In this document: piece by piece, positions 36,631 through 48,927 of the stretch
Layout of the letters: each line of letters opens with the position of its first letter
Position numbering within the stretch: position 1 is the first letter of the stretch
From: Lepidodermella squamata
Lineage: Eukaryota > Gastrotricha
Assembly: GCA_047495785.1 (NCBI GenBank)
Contig: JBLDXI010000064.1
Coordinates: forward strand, 1-64,000
Direction of reading: 5' to 3'
Length of the DNA: 64,000 nucleotides
The notes under the pieces: model-generated
Database searches by the model: none
What the model was told of the DNA's origin: nothing
What the model saw: the letters and a program-made list of their open reading frames with translations, nothing else
Program-made: the position numbers and the translations under genes

Positions 36631-38274
36631 ATGAATCTTTTTCTCTCAATTATTCTGTGGCAACTGATAGCCTCATCGCCATCGTTAGCAGCGAAGGCGC
36701 GTTGCTTCTCAGTTTTCAATAGCGAATTTAACGGGTGTAAAAGCAATTGCTCACAGCAGTTAGAGTACCAGGTGATCATCGAAGATTTCGCTTTCTCTAA
36801 ATAATTAAAATATTGTTATCCTAGACTGGGACTCCGTTTTCTTCATCCGAGAACTGCAGAAACGGGATGAGTTAACAATTATCATTATTTTCTTAAATTC
36901 GTCAAATTTCTCTCGGTTAAGGACGCTATACTTTGCTACAGCTACAAGACTTACAGCGTTAGATGCATTCAAGACCGATTCAAATGCAACAGAACCAACG
37001 AGCGCCAAGTTAGTCCAACCTTTCGCTTTTAATCCGCTCAATTTTCAATTCCATTCTGGCGGGAGTTTTCGAAAGACACGCATCATTCGGGGACAACTGG
37101 TCGGATTGCAGAAATGCTTCAGCGCGCTTCGCTGTTAGTTAAAATCTTACCAAATGAATGTCTATTTTATTTTTTTCGAATTCAGTCACAGCGATTCGAA
37201 CGCTGCATGAGAGGCGACTCTTTCATAACCTGTTCTCCTGATTCTCTCGCATGTCCATTTAATTTGGTAATAGGGCAATCTCTTGATTACGGAATAATTA
37301 TTTCTCTTTCGCATAGGATCCAGGTGACGAAGTGACGTCGTTTCGCAATCTGGAAGCGTGCTTGAGGGGTGAAGGTAAATTTTCATAGTTTTCTTGGCTT
37401 AGCTAAGAATCTGTTGAACAGTTGACCTTGCGATTCTCGAGGACCAAAAGCCGCACATTCGCTGTGTTGACGTGAAGACTCGACATTTCTTGGGTTGCCG
37501 TCGCCGAAACACAGCCTGCTCACCAGATGCCGAACTGTACGCGCCTCGGCCTTTTGCCAACAAAGACTTGTGCCTTAAAGGGGTGAATCATCGAGCTCTG
37601 AATTGACGAAGGTTGCCTCTAAGTTTTGTTACATTCCAGACTGCCGTGCTTTGCAACACCACGTCAGGCAAAGTTTGCAGCGCGTTCTGTGAAGAGGAAT
37701 CGCAAACGGTATTGTTTGAATTTTTGTTCATGACTCAATTTCATAACGGGATCACATAGGAAACCATTTACTCAGCTTCACAAGACTTCCCCACAAACTA
37801 TGCTCAATGTGAACGGGGCCGAGTCACTTCTGGGAACCATACAGTTCGTTTTGCTTATTGAATTCGTGAAATCCTATTTGGACTTGACCCTAACAGCTTG
37901 CGAAGAATTTTACCGTTGCGGTAACGGATGGTGGGACATTCACTCAAGATGACGCGAAACGAGCCTGCTCGAACTTCACAAACTCTCGCTTAGCTTTGAT
38001 CAAAACCGAAGCTCAACGGCAAGCTGTCTACGCTGCGATGACGAACTCCTCGGTCACCACCGCTTACATCGGCTTGTCGAAAACCAAGGACCAGTGGCTG
38101 TGGGATGACGGTACGGCCTACGACAACATGCCACCCTGGGCGCCTGGCTACCCGTCCGAGGCGAAGATGAACCGATGTGTTGGCCTGGCGAGTATCAGCG
38201 ATTCAGCTGTGCATTTGACGGATGGATCTTGCGTTTCGCCTTCAGCTAACGCCTACATTTGTGAGACTCTGTGA
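36631..38274 (+). pseudogene. Subfamily B lectin gene 5, reading frames intact but two splice sites lost
   Basis: Exons by alignment with gene 20035-21683: 36631-36771, 36825-36866, 36922-37008, 37059-37133, 37186-37266, 37317-37374, 37422-37582, 37640-37708, 37760-37843, 37897-38274. All coding segments are open and would give 391 residues. The exon 2 donor is AT instead of GT (GGG|ATGAG at 36867), and the exon 4 acceptor is TG instead of AG (CATTCTG at 37058). Exons 2 and 4 are phase 0-0 (42 and 75 nt), so skipping both would keep the frame and remove 39 residues, including one cysteine each. It may therefore be a degraded but still translatable gene rather than a dead one. The CTLD differs slightly (WDDGTAYDNMPP). 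Confidence 0.75.
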
Positions 38275-39364
38275 TACTGCTCATTTATTCCTCTCTTGAA
38301 ATTGTTAAACTCGTCTTTTGCCCTCTAAATATTCGTTAGTGAACTAGTAACGTCCACTTTTTAGAAAATTAGTACATGGTTCAGTATCTCAAGTTTCGAC
38401 TGTTTCGACAAGTTTGAACGAGCGCCAGAAAAGCCTGCAATTGAAATAGTAATTTAAAGTATGCGTAATATTTTTTTTTGCCTCGCATTTTTTCAATAAC
38501 TTTTCAACCATGAGGAATGTTTTAAAGTGGTTGAAAAATGCTATTTTTGCATCTTATTTGGTCTGAATTGATTGTCTATTTTGCCAGAGGCTTCAAGTTT
38601 TTTTGAGAGGATGGTCCGTAATGGATCTACGTCACCGATTCCTGAAAAAACATTGTACAACTATCCAAAACTGAAGGCTTCATAAAATTGGCACAAATCA
38701 TTCAAAAAATTCCGAAAATTCATTTCTGATCGCGGTTGGTGGATAAGACCTTCTTTGTGGCCGCTAAGTCGAATTTCCTTGTTGACGGCGCGTTATTAAC
38801 CTAATTCCCTGCTAAAAAATCCCGATAAAGCCTTTCAACAGGATAATGTCTTCCAACCTCAAGTCCTGTAAAATGCCATTTTTCAAAAATGAGAATTTTC
38901 AATAAAAATCGCGGACAGAATTGTTCCTCTCACACCCAATTCAAATGAAAATTTGAGGAAAGTTTACCGCAGACTAGATCTATCGACTGGTGAAAACCAC
39001 TTTAAAACATTCCTCATTTCCTCATGGTTGAAAGGTTATTGAAAAAATGCGAGGCAAAAAAAATATTACGCATACTTTATATCAAGGCCTATTTTGAAAA
39101 TTCTAAAAAATGATTGAAACTCTTTCTTTATCCTGTCAACGCGATTAAAAAAAACAATTTGATCTAGTTCTCTCTTTCGCTAATGAGACAAAAAACTATT
39201 GTACAATCGCAAAAATCTTCAGAATTTTTTTGAATGTTCTTCCCAGTTCAATTTTTAGCTATCAAGGACAATAGACAATATTTTTTCTCTGGTCTGTAAA
39301 GAAAACGAGGTCAAAATCCAATCACGGAAAACGAATTTACCCTTCACAAATTATCGTCCCCGCC
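38275..39364. other. Intergenic, element plus gene flank
   Basis: 3' flank of the preceding gene, then the inverted-repeat element 38455-39079, then a copy of the 5' flank seen at 22500-22792. No gene. Confidence 0.65.
38455..39079. mobile_element. TAAAGTATGCG-family inverted-repeat element, second-duplicate copy
   Basis: Same element as 21864-22499. Here the right arm is complete (caaatgaaaatttgaggaaag, ctagatctatcgactgg, cctcatggttgaaagg) while part of the left arm is deleted. The two duplicates therefore lost opposite arms after duplication. Confidence 0.85.
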
Positions 39365-39656
39365 CTCTCGCTTAGCTTTGATCAAAACTGAAGCTCAACG
39401 GCAAGCTGTCTACGCTGCGATGACGAACTCCTCGGTCACCACCGCTTACATCGGCTTGTCGAAAACCAAGGACCAGTGGCTGTGGGATGACAGTTCAGCC
39501 TATGCGGACATGCCACCCTGGGCGCCTGGCTACCCGTCCGAGGCGAAGATGAACCGATGTGTTGGCCTGGCGAGTATCAGCGATGCAGCTGTGCATTTGA
39601 CGGATGGATCTTGCGTTTCACCCTCCGCCAGCGCTTTTATCTGTGAGACTATGTGA
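39365..39656 (+). pseudogene. Isolated CTLD exon fragment of subfamily B
   Basis: Most of exon 10 of a B gene: RLALIKTEAQRQ through YIGLSKTKDQWLWDDSS, PPWAPGYPS, NRCVGLAS and a CETM end with TGA at 39654-39656. The first ~90 nt of the exon, including the first CTLD cysteine, and all nine upstream exons are missing. The 5' break joins it directly to another gene's promoter flank. It is closest to genes 20035 and 36631. Confidence 0.85.
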
Positions 39657-40068
39657 TGCGCTCTATTTTTTTCTGTCAGCAATTGATGCGTTTGACCTCA
39701 ATTTCATCTTTCTTCTTCATTTTCCATGCAAACTTATTTCCTCAATCCAATGACAGCCTGATCGATTTAAGTGAATTTAGCTCAAATTATCTCGCTGTAA
39801 ACATTTCTCGTTTACGATTCAACAATTTGATGGCCTCCTCGTAAAAAGTGATCATTTGCAGATTGCACACCCCATAGAAACGAATTCAGCGTATTTCTGC
39901 TCTGAAAATGTAGCGTGTTTCATAATCAATTTTTCTGGGAGCAGACTTCCCCACTTGTATGCTATTGCGTTCATAAATCTGTTCCTTCATTCTTTGAATC
40001 TATTGCTCGTTATTTTGAGAATAATTTCAGCACAGATTTATGATTCGTGTTTACATTTGTTAGGCTCC
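39657..40068. other. Intergenic, no gene seen
   Basis: AT-rich sequence with no recognisable exon. The last ~200 bp resemble the 5' flank at 43.05-43.25 kb (gtatttctgctctgaaaat, cttgtatgctattg), so it is probably promoter DNA duplicated with the B genes. Confidence 0.6.
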
Positions 40069-41430
40069 ATGAATCTGCTTTTTTACATCAGCCCATGGCT
40101 CCTTATCGCCGGCGCTCAGCGTGAACGCCGACTTCCTGCGGTATTGTGGCGTTGCTTCATTCAGCAAAAACTTGGTTATAAACGTTATTTATCCTCGATT
40201 CAGTCCGAAAAGTGGTATGCTGGAATGAGGAAGTGTATGACTGGGGTGTGTGCGAACTTATTAATTTTGCAAATTGTTATGACTTACTTTGTAGCACGCT
40301 CGACTTTGCTACAACCATGTTGAATTCAGCTTCAGGTGCGCTCCCGACACGACGCCGTGCAACAATTCCATCGAAAGCCAGGTTCGAAATGCGTCTTGGT
40401 TTTCTAAACTTTTTCTCAGCTTCATTCTATCGACTCGCAGGTTGCTTTCTTCGATAAATTCGGCCCATTTTCGGGCGATTGGGAAGAATGCTTGCACGCA
40501 GCGAAAATCTTGCCGGTGAGTTGCGAATATTATTAAATTAAAATTCTGAATTTTTCGCAGCCTTCAAAAATTGCGGAGCCTCATTCGAATATGAATGCTT
40601 AATTAAATTGTTTCAAAAAATTATGATTTTAAATTAAAATAAAAAAAGGTTTAATTTCAAAGCGCCAAAAAAGGGTTTGCCTGCTTTGAAAACGGTTCAG
40701 AAAACAGGCAAATGTGAGTTTGCACGTTTAGAACAAGGGGAATTCCGAGAGCTCTGATTTCTCCGCATCAGCAGGAAATCAATTGGGCTAAATCAAAATC
40801 GAATTACCCCTGAATTTCGTAAATCAAATAATCACAATGGCCTAAATCAAATCAAATCGAAGTTTCCGTTCCGAGTCTGAGCATAAATGATTAGGCAAGA
40901 GCCGCATTGATAATATCTAAAGTAATAAGTAATATACTTCGGTAGTAAAATCTACGGTTTTCCACTCATTTCCCGCTTTCAATTGCATGCCACCTTAAGG
41001 CTATCACAGACATCGATTTGTAATTCAGACGCGGCCATTCGAACGCTGCTTTTCTGGTGGCAGATTCGTTTCCTGCTTTCCCGTATCCCTCAGCTGCCCA
41101 TCACATTTGGTAATTAAACAGTATGCGGCTTCGCCAATACTAATTTTCTTTCATTTCTTTCAATAAAGGCAACAAATGACGAACTACCCCCACTTGGCAA
41201 TCTAGAATTATATGCAAGAGGTGTCGGTAAGTTTTAGGATGATCAATATAACCTTCAATTTGTTAACAGTCCCGCCATCCGTTATCGATGACCAAAAGCC
41301 GCACGTTCGCTGTGTGAACAAGCGAACCGGCAATTTCGTAGCTTGCCGCCGCGAAAGCACCGGCTGCTCACCAGACATTCCGATGGACTTGCCGCAGCCT
41401 TTTGTCAACAAGAAAATGTGCCTGAAAGGG
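40069..41430 (+). pseudogene. 5' two-thirds of a subfamily B lectin gene with fused exons 1 and 2
   Basis: Exons: 40069-40245 (fused 1+2), 40295-40381, 40441-40515, 41029-41109, 41169-41226, 41270-41430. A deletion has removed the end of exon 1 and the start of intron 1. Translation then runs from WRCF through leftover intron text into exon 2 (SEKWYAGMRKCMTG) in frame, 59 codons in all. The second and third cysteines of the first module are lost. In exon 6 the conserved cysteine is tyrosine (LELYARG against QCARG). Exon 7 (HVRCVNKRTGNFVAC) is intact, but exons 8-10 are missing. The remaining sequence after 41430 is unrelated. Confidence 0.75.
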
Positions 41431-42025
41431 GTGAGTTCAGTATCGGAAGTCGGAAGTGCGCTAGGGAGGATTGTGATCCATCCTGGTCTCCGAGGGCGGC
41501 CGGGACAAAATTGAAAAATTAAAAATATGACTAAATTCCGATTAATCTCGCGTGATATCATCAAGAGTTGGATTATTAGGAGCCAAAGCGACAAATATAA
41601 GTAGAAAAAGACCTATCCCTACCCTTGTCTATCATTAGCAACCGTAACTGTCCCTATGTAGATCTGAATGAATTCGAGTTTTCAATGCCCTTCGCATAGC
41701 AGCGCCTATGATTCCTTCACTCTCATTTGCATATTCAGAGTTAGCGCACCCTGTGATATTATAATGAGGCTTTACTAGGCACAACTAGGCGCGCGCATAA
41801 CCGTATTTTTAACGTTCATCGAACCGCGCGCGCTCATGTCAAAGGGCTACTTACGAATATCGTGGCGGTTTTTATACCAAATTATAATTCAGACAATTCT
41901 CTTTCGATTGAATATAGGTTTCCTGGCGGAAAAATTCGATCTCAAATACATGCTAGTGCACACCAAGTTTTGACTTGGTTGAGTGCGGAAATGTTCCTAG
42001 CGCATACGCAAAATTTTAATTCAAG
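41431..42025. other. Gap between two lectin gene fragments
   Basis: No exon is recognisable. It contains a short inverted word pair around 41789-41830 (GGCGCGCGC..GAACCGCGCGCGC). It fills the space where exons 8-10 of the preceding gene and exons 1-4 of the following fragment should be. Confidence 0.5.
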
Positions 42026-42760
42026 CGCTGCTTTTCGGGCCACAATTTCGTTTCCTGTTATCCTACTTCTCTCGGGTGTCCAAACAATTTGGTAATTTGA
42101 CCGTGCTGAAAGTTCCGTCACCGCTGCTATTCTTTCTATTTTCTAGGATGTCAACAATGAACTACCTACCTACAACAATTTGGAATCTTGCTTGACCGGT
42201 GCGGGTGAGTGTTTAACCTTTTTCTCTAATGTCTTTCGTTTCGGCATGCTACTGTTTTGAAAAAAGTCGACCACTTTACACTAGCACTAGCGCAATGTAA
42301 ACGTGACCTAACCACTGTGAGTCCATTTTTTACACCCCTTTCAACAAATTGAATGGACTTAGTCAGCCTGGAAAGATCTACACTGCTGTGCGTGCAGATC
42401 CTGAAACATTCTCGCGATGCGACGCAAGATCGGCTTGTTCGGAAACCACAAACTCGCGACTGGCTGTGATCGAAACCGAAGCTGAGCGGCAAGCTGTCTA
42501 CGCCGCGATGACAAGCGCTTCAATCACCACCGCTTACATCGGCTTGTCGAAAACTAACGACCAATGGTTGTGGGATGACAGTTCAGCCTATGCGGACATG
42601 CCACCCTGGGCGCCTGGCTACCCGTCCGAGGCTAAGATGAACCGATGTGTTGGCCTGGCGAGCATTCTCGATGCAGCTGTTCAGTTGACGGATGGGTCTT
42701 GCGATTCGCCTTCAGCTAGCGCTTACATTTCTTCAGCTCAGTGTGCGACTTTCAGGGGGG
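42026..42760 (+). pseudogene. 3' fragment of a subfamily B lectin gene lacking its last cysteine
   Basis: Partial exon 5 (about 42025-42091, RCFSGHNFVSC..., 5' end shortened), exon 6 (42147-42204, DVNNELPTYNNLESC) and exon 10 (42367 onward, PGKIYTAVRADPETF). Exons 7-9 are gone. Exon 10 keeps RLAVIETEAERQ, YIGLSKTNDQWLWDDSS, PPWAPGYPS, NRCVG and DGSC. It breaks off after SASAYI at about 42729, where the terminal CE and stop should follow, and runs into a G-rich stretch. The CTLD would lack its final disulphide. Confidence 0.75.
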
Positions 42761-43247
42761 ATGGGGGAGGAGGGGGGCGGGGGGGCCCGGCCGGGCCAGA
42801 TGGGCAAAATGAGAATTTATCCCACTGTTTTGTTTTTTGTTAATTTTAGAAGGTTCTGGGACGTGTTTTAGTCGAAAATCCACAACGTTTTGTTGCTTCG
42901 CTCGGTTATTAGCCGAAATGACACGTCATTTTGGCAAAAGCAGCAAAGAAAATTATTTCATCCCTGGGAGCTCGGGAGCTCGAAGATCGCACCCTGCTTC
43001 AACTTTGTTATTCGTGTTAGTTCTCTAAGTATCACATATACCGGAAAAAGGGTAAAATGTGGTATGCAGTATTTCTGCTCTGAAAATTCAATGTCTGACA
43101 ATCAAATGTTTTGGGGAACGTTTCCACTTGTATGCTATTGTGTTCAGTGTTCGTAAATCTGCTCCTTCATTCGTCGACTCTATTGCTCGTTTTCTTTTAG
43201 AATATTTTCAGCTCTTATAAATTTCGTGTCAGCAATTGATAGACTCC
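42730..43247. other. G-rich patch and promoter-like flank
   Basis: 42756-42800 is a purine-rich run of G blocks (GGGGGG, GGAGGAGGGGGGCGG). 42958-43000 shares GGGAGCTCG...GAAGATCGCACCCT with 55179-55208. About 43050-43247 matches the flank upstream of 40069. Confidence 0.55.
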
Positions 43248-43880
43248 ATGAATCTGCTTGTTTACATCAGCCTCTGGCTTGTCGCCGGCTCTCAGGGTTA
43301 CCCATCTGAGGCATTGTGGCGTTGCTTCTCAATTTTCGACAATCATCACAACGGCTGTAATGGCGATTGCAGGCAAGCTGAATACCAGGTTATTACAGTC
43401 ATTCAGTTTCATTGTGTAAAAACTTGATGGTGTAAATGAACATTTATCCTCAATTCAGTCCGCAAAGTGGTTTCGCAGCATGGCTGACTGCACCAAAGGA
43501 GTGAGTGTGAACTTAGTATCATTTTTGCATATTGTTGCGATTTTCTCTACTTTGTAGTACGCTCGACTTTGCTACAACCGTGATGACTTCAGCTTCAGGT
43601 GCCTTCCCCACCCGACGCCGTGCAACATAACCATAGAAAACCCGGTTTGAAAAGCGTCTTGATTTTCTCAACATTTCTCAGCACCATATCGACTCGCAGG
43701 CTGGATGATTGCGCGAACCAACCCGATAGGGTTCCCCTAGCGGCGGAGCCGCAGCCTGAACCGGAGGTCCAGCGCCTCTCTCTCAACTTCGCCGGTCGAG
43801 GCGACAATGGTAGAGGCGTTTTGCGCTGGACGAAAAACGAAGCTAGGGGAACGAATTTTAACGATAAAAATATGGAAAAA

Positions 43881-46800
43881 TAAGTCGTAGATAGATCTTT
43901 TTTTAAACCTCTGTATAAAAACTTTCCAGCTGTTTTCATCGGGCGGTTAATTTTTGGCGAATTTTTATTCATAAAAAACTACCCAACTGCTCATTAATAT
44001 TCATGAGCTGCTTACGCCGCCGTCTGGGTCACGGTTACCGGCACCCTCATGACCGAGGTTAGTTACCTCACACGCGAGAGCGGGGTCGTTGCTGTGTGAC
44101 TCTTCAAAATTTCAACTTTAAGCCGGTTTGGCGGCCCTCCCTGGGGGGAGGGCTGCATCAGTGACATTCTGCGAAAAATTCTGCATCGAACAGTCTAAAG
44201 TTTGTTGATAGGCGATAAACGGTTGATTTTCTATCGAATTTACAAGTTGCGCGTACATGAAAAAGTGGCGCTCACTCACTGTGTGTGAAATTTTCAAGGC
44301 GCGTGTGACACCCAGATAGGTGCATAATTTATCGTGACAAAGTCGGTTTTTTAGATACTAGGAAGGACGGCCGAATTTTTGGTACCAAAAACGCCGCGAG
44401 ATTCGCAAGATTTCCTTTGACTATAGCGTTTTGCGCGCGATTGATTTTTAGTGAAAATTAAAATTTCAATTCGTCAATTTTTTTGACACCTCACTCGGGT
44501 AGCGCTCATGTTTAATTGCACGTAGAGAGTAGCAAATTTTGCGCTGAATTTTTAGAGACCAACCGCGCTATCGTAGCCCTTATGGTTTTGGAGCTATAGG
44601 AGGCGCGGTAAATCGCGTTTTTAAGCCTATTTTTAGTGCGCGGCGGCGCTCACACACTCACGGAGAGTCGGTTTCTGTCCAATTTTGGACACATGCAGCA
44701 GTTCTGTGCGCATATCAAAATAACACTGGTCGACGTAGAATTTCATGACCAATCGAACAAGCCTAAGATCATCGTCGTAGCCCTCATAGTTTTGTGCCTA
44801 TAGGAGGCGCGGTCGATCCACCTTAAAATTTCGAAATTTCGTTGTTTTTGTGAATTTTTTCTCGACGGTTTGGAAGAGACCCGTTGAAACAAAACAACCA
44901 TTCCTAGTACAACCTTCGACAGGCTTTCGAACGGTGAAAACCGCATGTCGATGCCTCTCACAGTTTTTTGCCAATAAGCCGAGCGGTAAAATATGAGATA
45001 AAAAACACAATTGGTAAATCTCGAAATTTCTCTTCTACAAATCCAGGTCATATTTACCCGCAACTTCAGTGACGAATAATCATGAGATAGAAGTAACTTG
45101 AGACGCTCTATTGAATGGTAGACGCCACATGTTCACAGGGCACACCCATTTGACGAACCGCCCTTGACAAAGTCAAATTTTTTTATATTGTCAACTTACT
45201 TTACACTCTCATTTCAGTGGTATGGCTAGTTCGCGCTAATACCTTTATGATGTCAACGCTTAGAGCAAAGTCCGCTGGCCATTTTGAGACCAGGCTGGTC
45301 GTTATACCCGGTGTGTGAAATTTTCAGGGCGCGTGTGACACCCTGATAGGTGCGGAATCTGTCTTGACAAAGTCGGTTTTTTAGATAGTAGAAAAGATGG
45401 CCGATTTGTTGGTACCAAAACCGCTGAGAGATTCGCAAGATTTCCTTTGACTAAAGCAGTTTGCGCGCGATTTATTTTTAGTGAAAATCAAATTATATAT
45501 TTTTTCGAGTTTCGCTAATTGTTTTGACATCTCACCCTGGTAGCGCTCATGTTTGAATACACCTGGAATGTAGCAAATTTTGCGCTGAATTTTTAGAGCC
45601 CAACCGCATAATCGTAGGGCTTATGGTTGTCGAGCAATAGAAGGCGCGGCAAATCGCGTTTTCAACCCATTTTTAGTGCGCGGCGGCGCTCACACACTCA
45701 CTGAGAGCCGTTTTCTGTTAAATTTTCGACACGCGTAGCAGTTTTGTGCGCACAAAGACATTATATAGGCCGACGTAGAATTTCAAGACGAATCGAACGA
45801 CACTAGGCGCATCGTCGTAGACCTCTTAGTTTGTTGTCTATAGTAGGCGCGGCCGATCCACTTTAAAATTTCGAAATTTTTCCGTTTTTGAGATTTTTTC
45901 ACGACGATTAGAAATAGTCCCGGTGTAATAAAACGAACATTTCAATTTGACGGGCTTTCGAGCGGCGAGAACCGCATGTTAACACCTATCATAGTTCTTT
46001 GCCAATAGGCCACGCAGTATATTATGAGATAAAAAACAGAGCACGTAAATTTTGAAATTTCGTTTCTTTAATTCCGGGTAATCAGCGACGAATTTTGATG
46101 AAAACTAGGTAACTCGAGCCGCCCTTTAAAATGGTATAAGCCCCACATTCACAGGGTGCACCCTATTGACACCGCACCCCTTGTCAAAGTCAAATTTTTT
46201 TAATTTTGTTGACCAACTTTGCACTCTCATTTTTTCATTCAGCGAACTTACGCTGGTGTATTAATGATTCTAACGCGTAGAGCATTGTCAGCTAACAATT
46301 TTGAGACCAGGCTGGTCTCTGTGGCCGCCGTATTTATGACGATATTCATCGCGCGGTAAAACTTGGATAGCCATATTTTCAGTGCGCCCACTCACTTGCT
46401 TTTTTTTACCTGTGTTTTTTTATTTGTGCGCAAGATTAATTGCAACCATCCTGTGCAGAACAATGCGAGGAATAGAACGAGACTACGCCCATTTTCTATT
46501 GAATTTACAAGTTGCGCGCACTTGAAAAGTGGCCCTCACCAAGTGTGCATGAAATTTTCAGGGCGCGAGTAACCCCCAGATAGGTGCGGAATTTGTCGTA
46601 GCCAAGTCGGATTTTTAGATACTAAAAAACAAGGCCGATTTTTTGGTATCAAAACCGCCGCGAGATTCGCCAGATTTCCTTTGACTAGAGCGTTTAGCGC
46701 GCGATTGATTTTTAGTGAAAATTAAAATTTCAATTTTTTCGACTTTCGTCATTTTTTTTGACACCTCATCCTGGTAGCGCTCGTATTTGAATGCACCTAA

Positions 46801-48691
46801 ATTCTAGCAAATTTTGCGCTGAATTTTTAGAGACCAACCTCGTTATCACAGCCATCATGGTTGTTGAACAATAATAGGCGCGGTAAATCACGTTTTTCGG
46901 CCTAGTTATAGTGCCCGGCGGCGCTCACACACTCATTCAGATTCGATTTCTGTCAAATTTTAAACACATGCAGTGCGTTGTGCGCACATACTCTTTAAAC
47001 AGGCCGACGTAGAATTTCAAGACGAACCGAACGAGACTAGGCCCATCGTCGTAGCCCTCATAGTTTTTTGCCTATAAGAGGCGCGGTATAACTTGTTTTG
47101 ATCCACCTTAAAACTTGAAATTTCGAGATTTCGACGTTTTTGTGAATTTTTTCGCGACCATACGGAAGCGACCGGGCGTAATTTAATAGCCATTTCTAGT
47201 ACAACATTTCACGGGCTATCCATGGGTGAAAACTGAAAGCCGATACCGGCTGCCGTTCTTTGCCCATAAGCCTCGCGGTAAAATTTGTGATAAAAAACAA
47301 ACCCAATAAATTTCGAAATATCGTTTCTTCAGTTCTGGCTCATTGAAATGCGAGTTCAGTGGCGAATTTTTAAGAGAAATGGGCAATTCGAGGCGCTCTA
47401 TCGAACGGTATAAGCCTCATGTTCACAAGGCGCACCCATTTGACAGCATGCCCTTTGTAAGGGTCAAATTTTGAGCGAAGCCGCGCCTCCATGCACACAA
47501 GTTTCACATATGTATCGTATATTATTCGATAGCTTGTGTTATTTACTGCAGCTTGGGAGAGTTAGCCCTCATGGTTACGGAGCTATAAGAGGCGCGGTAA
47601 ATCGCGTTTTTCAGCCTATTTTTAGCGCGCCGGCGGCGCTCACACACTCACTCAGGGTCGATTTCGGTCAAATATTAAGCACATGCAGCAGTCTTGTGTG
47701 CACATAGACATTGCTTACGCCGACGTAGAATTACAAGACGAATCGAATGAGACTAGGCCCATGATCGTAGGCATTATAGTTTTTTGTCTATGGTAGGCGC
47801 GGCCGATCCACCTTAAAATTTTAAAATTTCGACGTTTTTGAGAATTGTTTAACGACGATTAGGAATAGTCCCGGTGTAATAAAATAACAATTTCTAGTAA
47901 AGAATTTGACGGGCTTTCGAGGGGTGAAAACCGCATGTCAACACCTGTCACAGTTTTTTGCCAAAGGGCCACGCGGTATAATTTGAGATAAAAAACAAAG
48001 CCAGTCAATTTTGAAATTTCGCTCCATCAATTCTCTGTATTATTAAACAGCAAATTCATTTACGAATATTCATGAGAAATAGGTAATTGGAGGCGCCCTC
48101 ATAAAAATTATAAACCCCACATTTACAGGACGCACCCATTTGACGCCACACCCTATTTCGGAATCAAATTTTTTTTTAATTTGTTGACTTACTTTGCACT
48201 CTCATTTTTTTCATTCAGCGAACTTACGCTGGTATATTAATGATTCTAACGCGTAGAACATTGTCAGCTAATAATTTTGAGACCAGGCTGGTTTTTGTGG
48301 CTGCCGTATTTATGACGATATTAACCGCGCGGTAAAACTTGGTATGGCATATTTTTAGTGCGCGCACTCACAGTCAGGCTTTTTCACTTGCATTTTTGAC
48401 CTGTATGCAATATTTGTGCGCAAGATCAATTGCAACCATCCTGTGCAGAACAATGCGAGGCAGTGTGCGAAGTAGGATGCTCGAGTTGGGGGTACTTTCA
48501 ACCATTTTCTGGCCCGAAATTTCAGACCAATCAAACGAGACTACGCCCATCATCGTAGCACTCATAGTTTTGTGCCTATATGAGGCGCGGTAGAACGTGT
48601 TTCGATCCACCATAAAAATTGGAAATTTCGAAATTTCGATGTTTTTGTCACGCTTCTCACGGCCATACCGAATCATCCCGTAGTATAAGAA
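43881..48691 (+). repeat. 4811-bp direct repeat, first copy
   Basis: Identical as far as I can follow to 48928-53738 (offset 5047). It starts TAAGTCGTAGATAGATC and ends ...CGTAGTATAAGAA. Inside are about three and a half diverged monomers of 1-1.5 kb. Each monomer has the words TTAGTGCGCGGCGGCGCTCACACACTCA (shortened or varied), GAGGCGCGGTAAATCGCG, GAGGCGCGGTCGATCCACC and TTTGAGACCAGGCTGGT. Recurrences of GCGCGGTAAATC near 44.6, 45.6, 46.9 and 47.6 kb show the period. Confidence 0.9.
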
Positions 48692-48927
48692 GTCGTAGAT
48701 AGATCTTTTTTTAAACCTCTGTATAAGTCGATGGCTACGACAATGGGACTAGAAAATTTTTATTTTCACTAAAAATCAATCGTGCGCAAAACTCTGCGGT
48801 CAAAGGAAAACTAGCGAATCTCGCGTCGGTTTTAATACCAAGAATCGGCCGTCCTTCGGAGTAGCAAGAAATCAATTTTGAACACGACAAATTCCGCAGC
48901 TGAAAGGGTGTTACCCGCGTGTCTAAC
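48692..48927. repeat. 236-bp joint between the two long direct repeats
   Basis: It begins with a partial repeat of the unit start (GTCGTAGATAGATC...CTGTATAA). It continues with text that is the inverse of monomer sequence (TTTCACTAAAAATCAATCG, TCGGCCGTCC, GTGTCTAAC), resembling 56280-56455. The joint suggests that the duplication arose by recombination between short copies of the unit start. Confidence 0.8.

Larger units (their letters stand above)
36004..39363 (+). repeat. Segmental duplication block 2, continuation of second copy
   Basis: Matches 19405-22792 with few differences. It ends abruptly at 39363, where the sequence jumps from gene-5'-flank text (AAATTATCGTCCCCG) into the CTLD exon of another lectin copy. 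The first copy continues there with the flank of the 22920 fragment. Confidence 0.9.
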
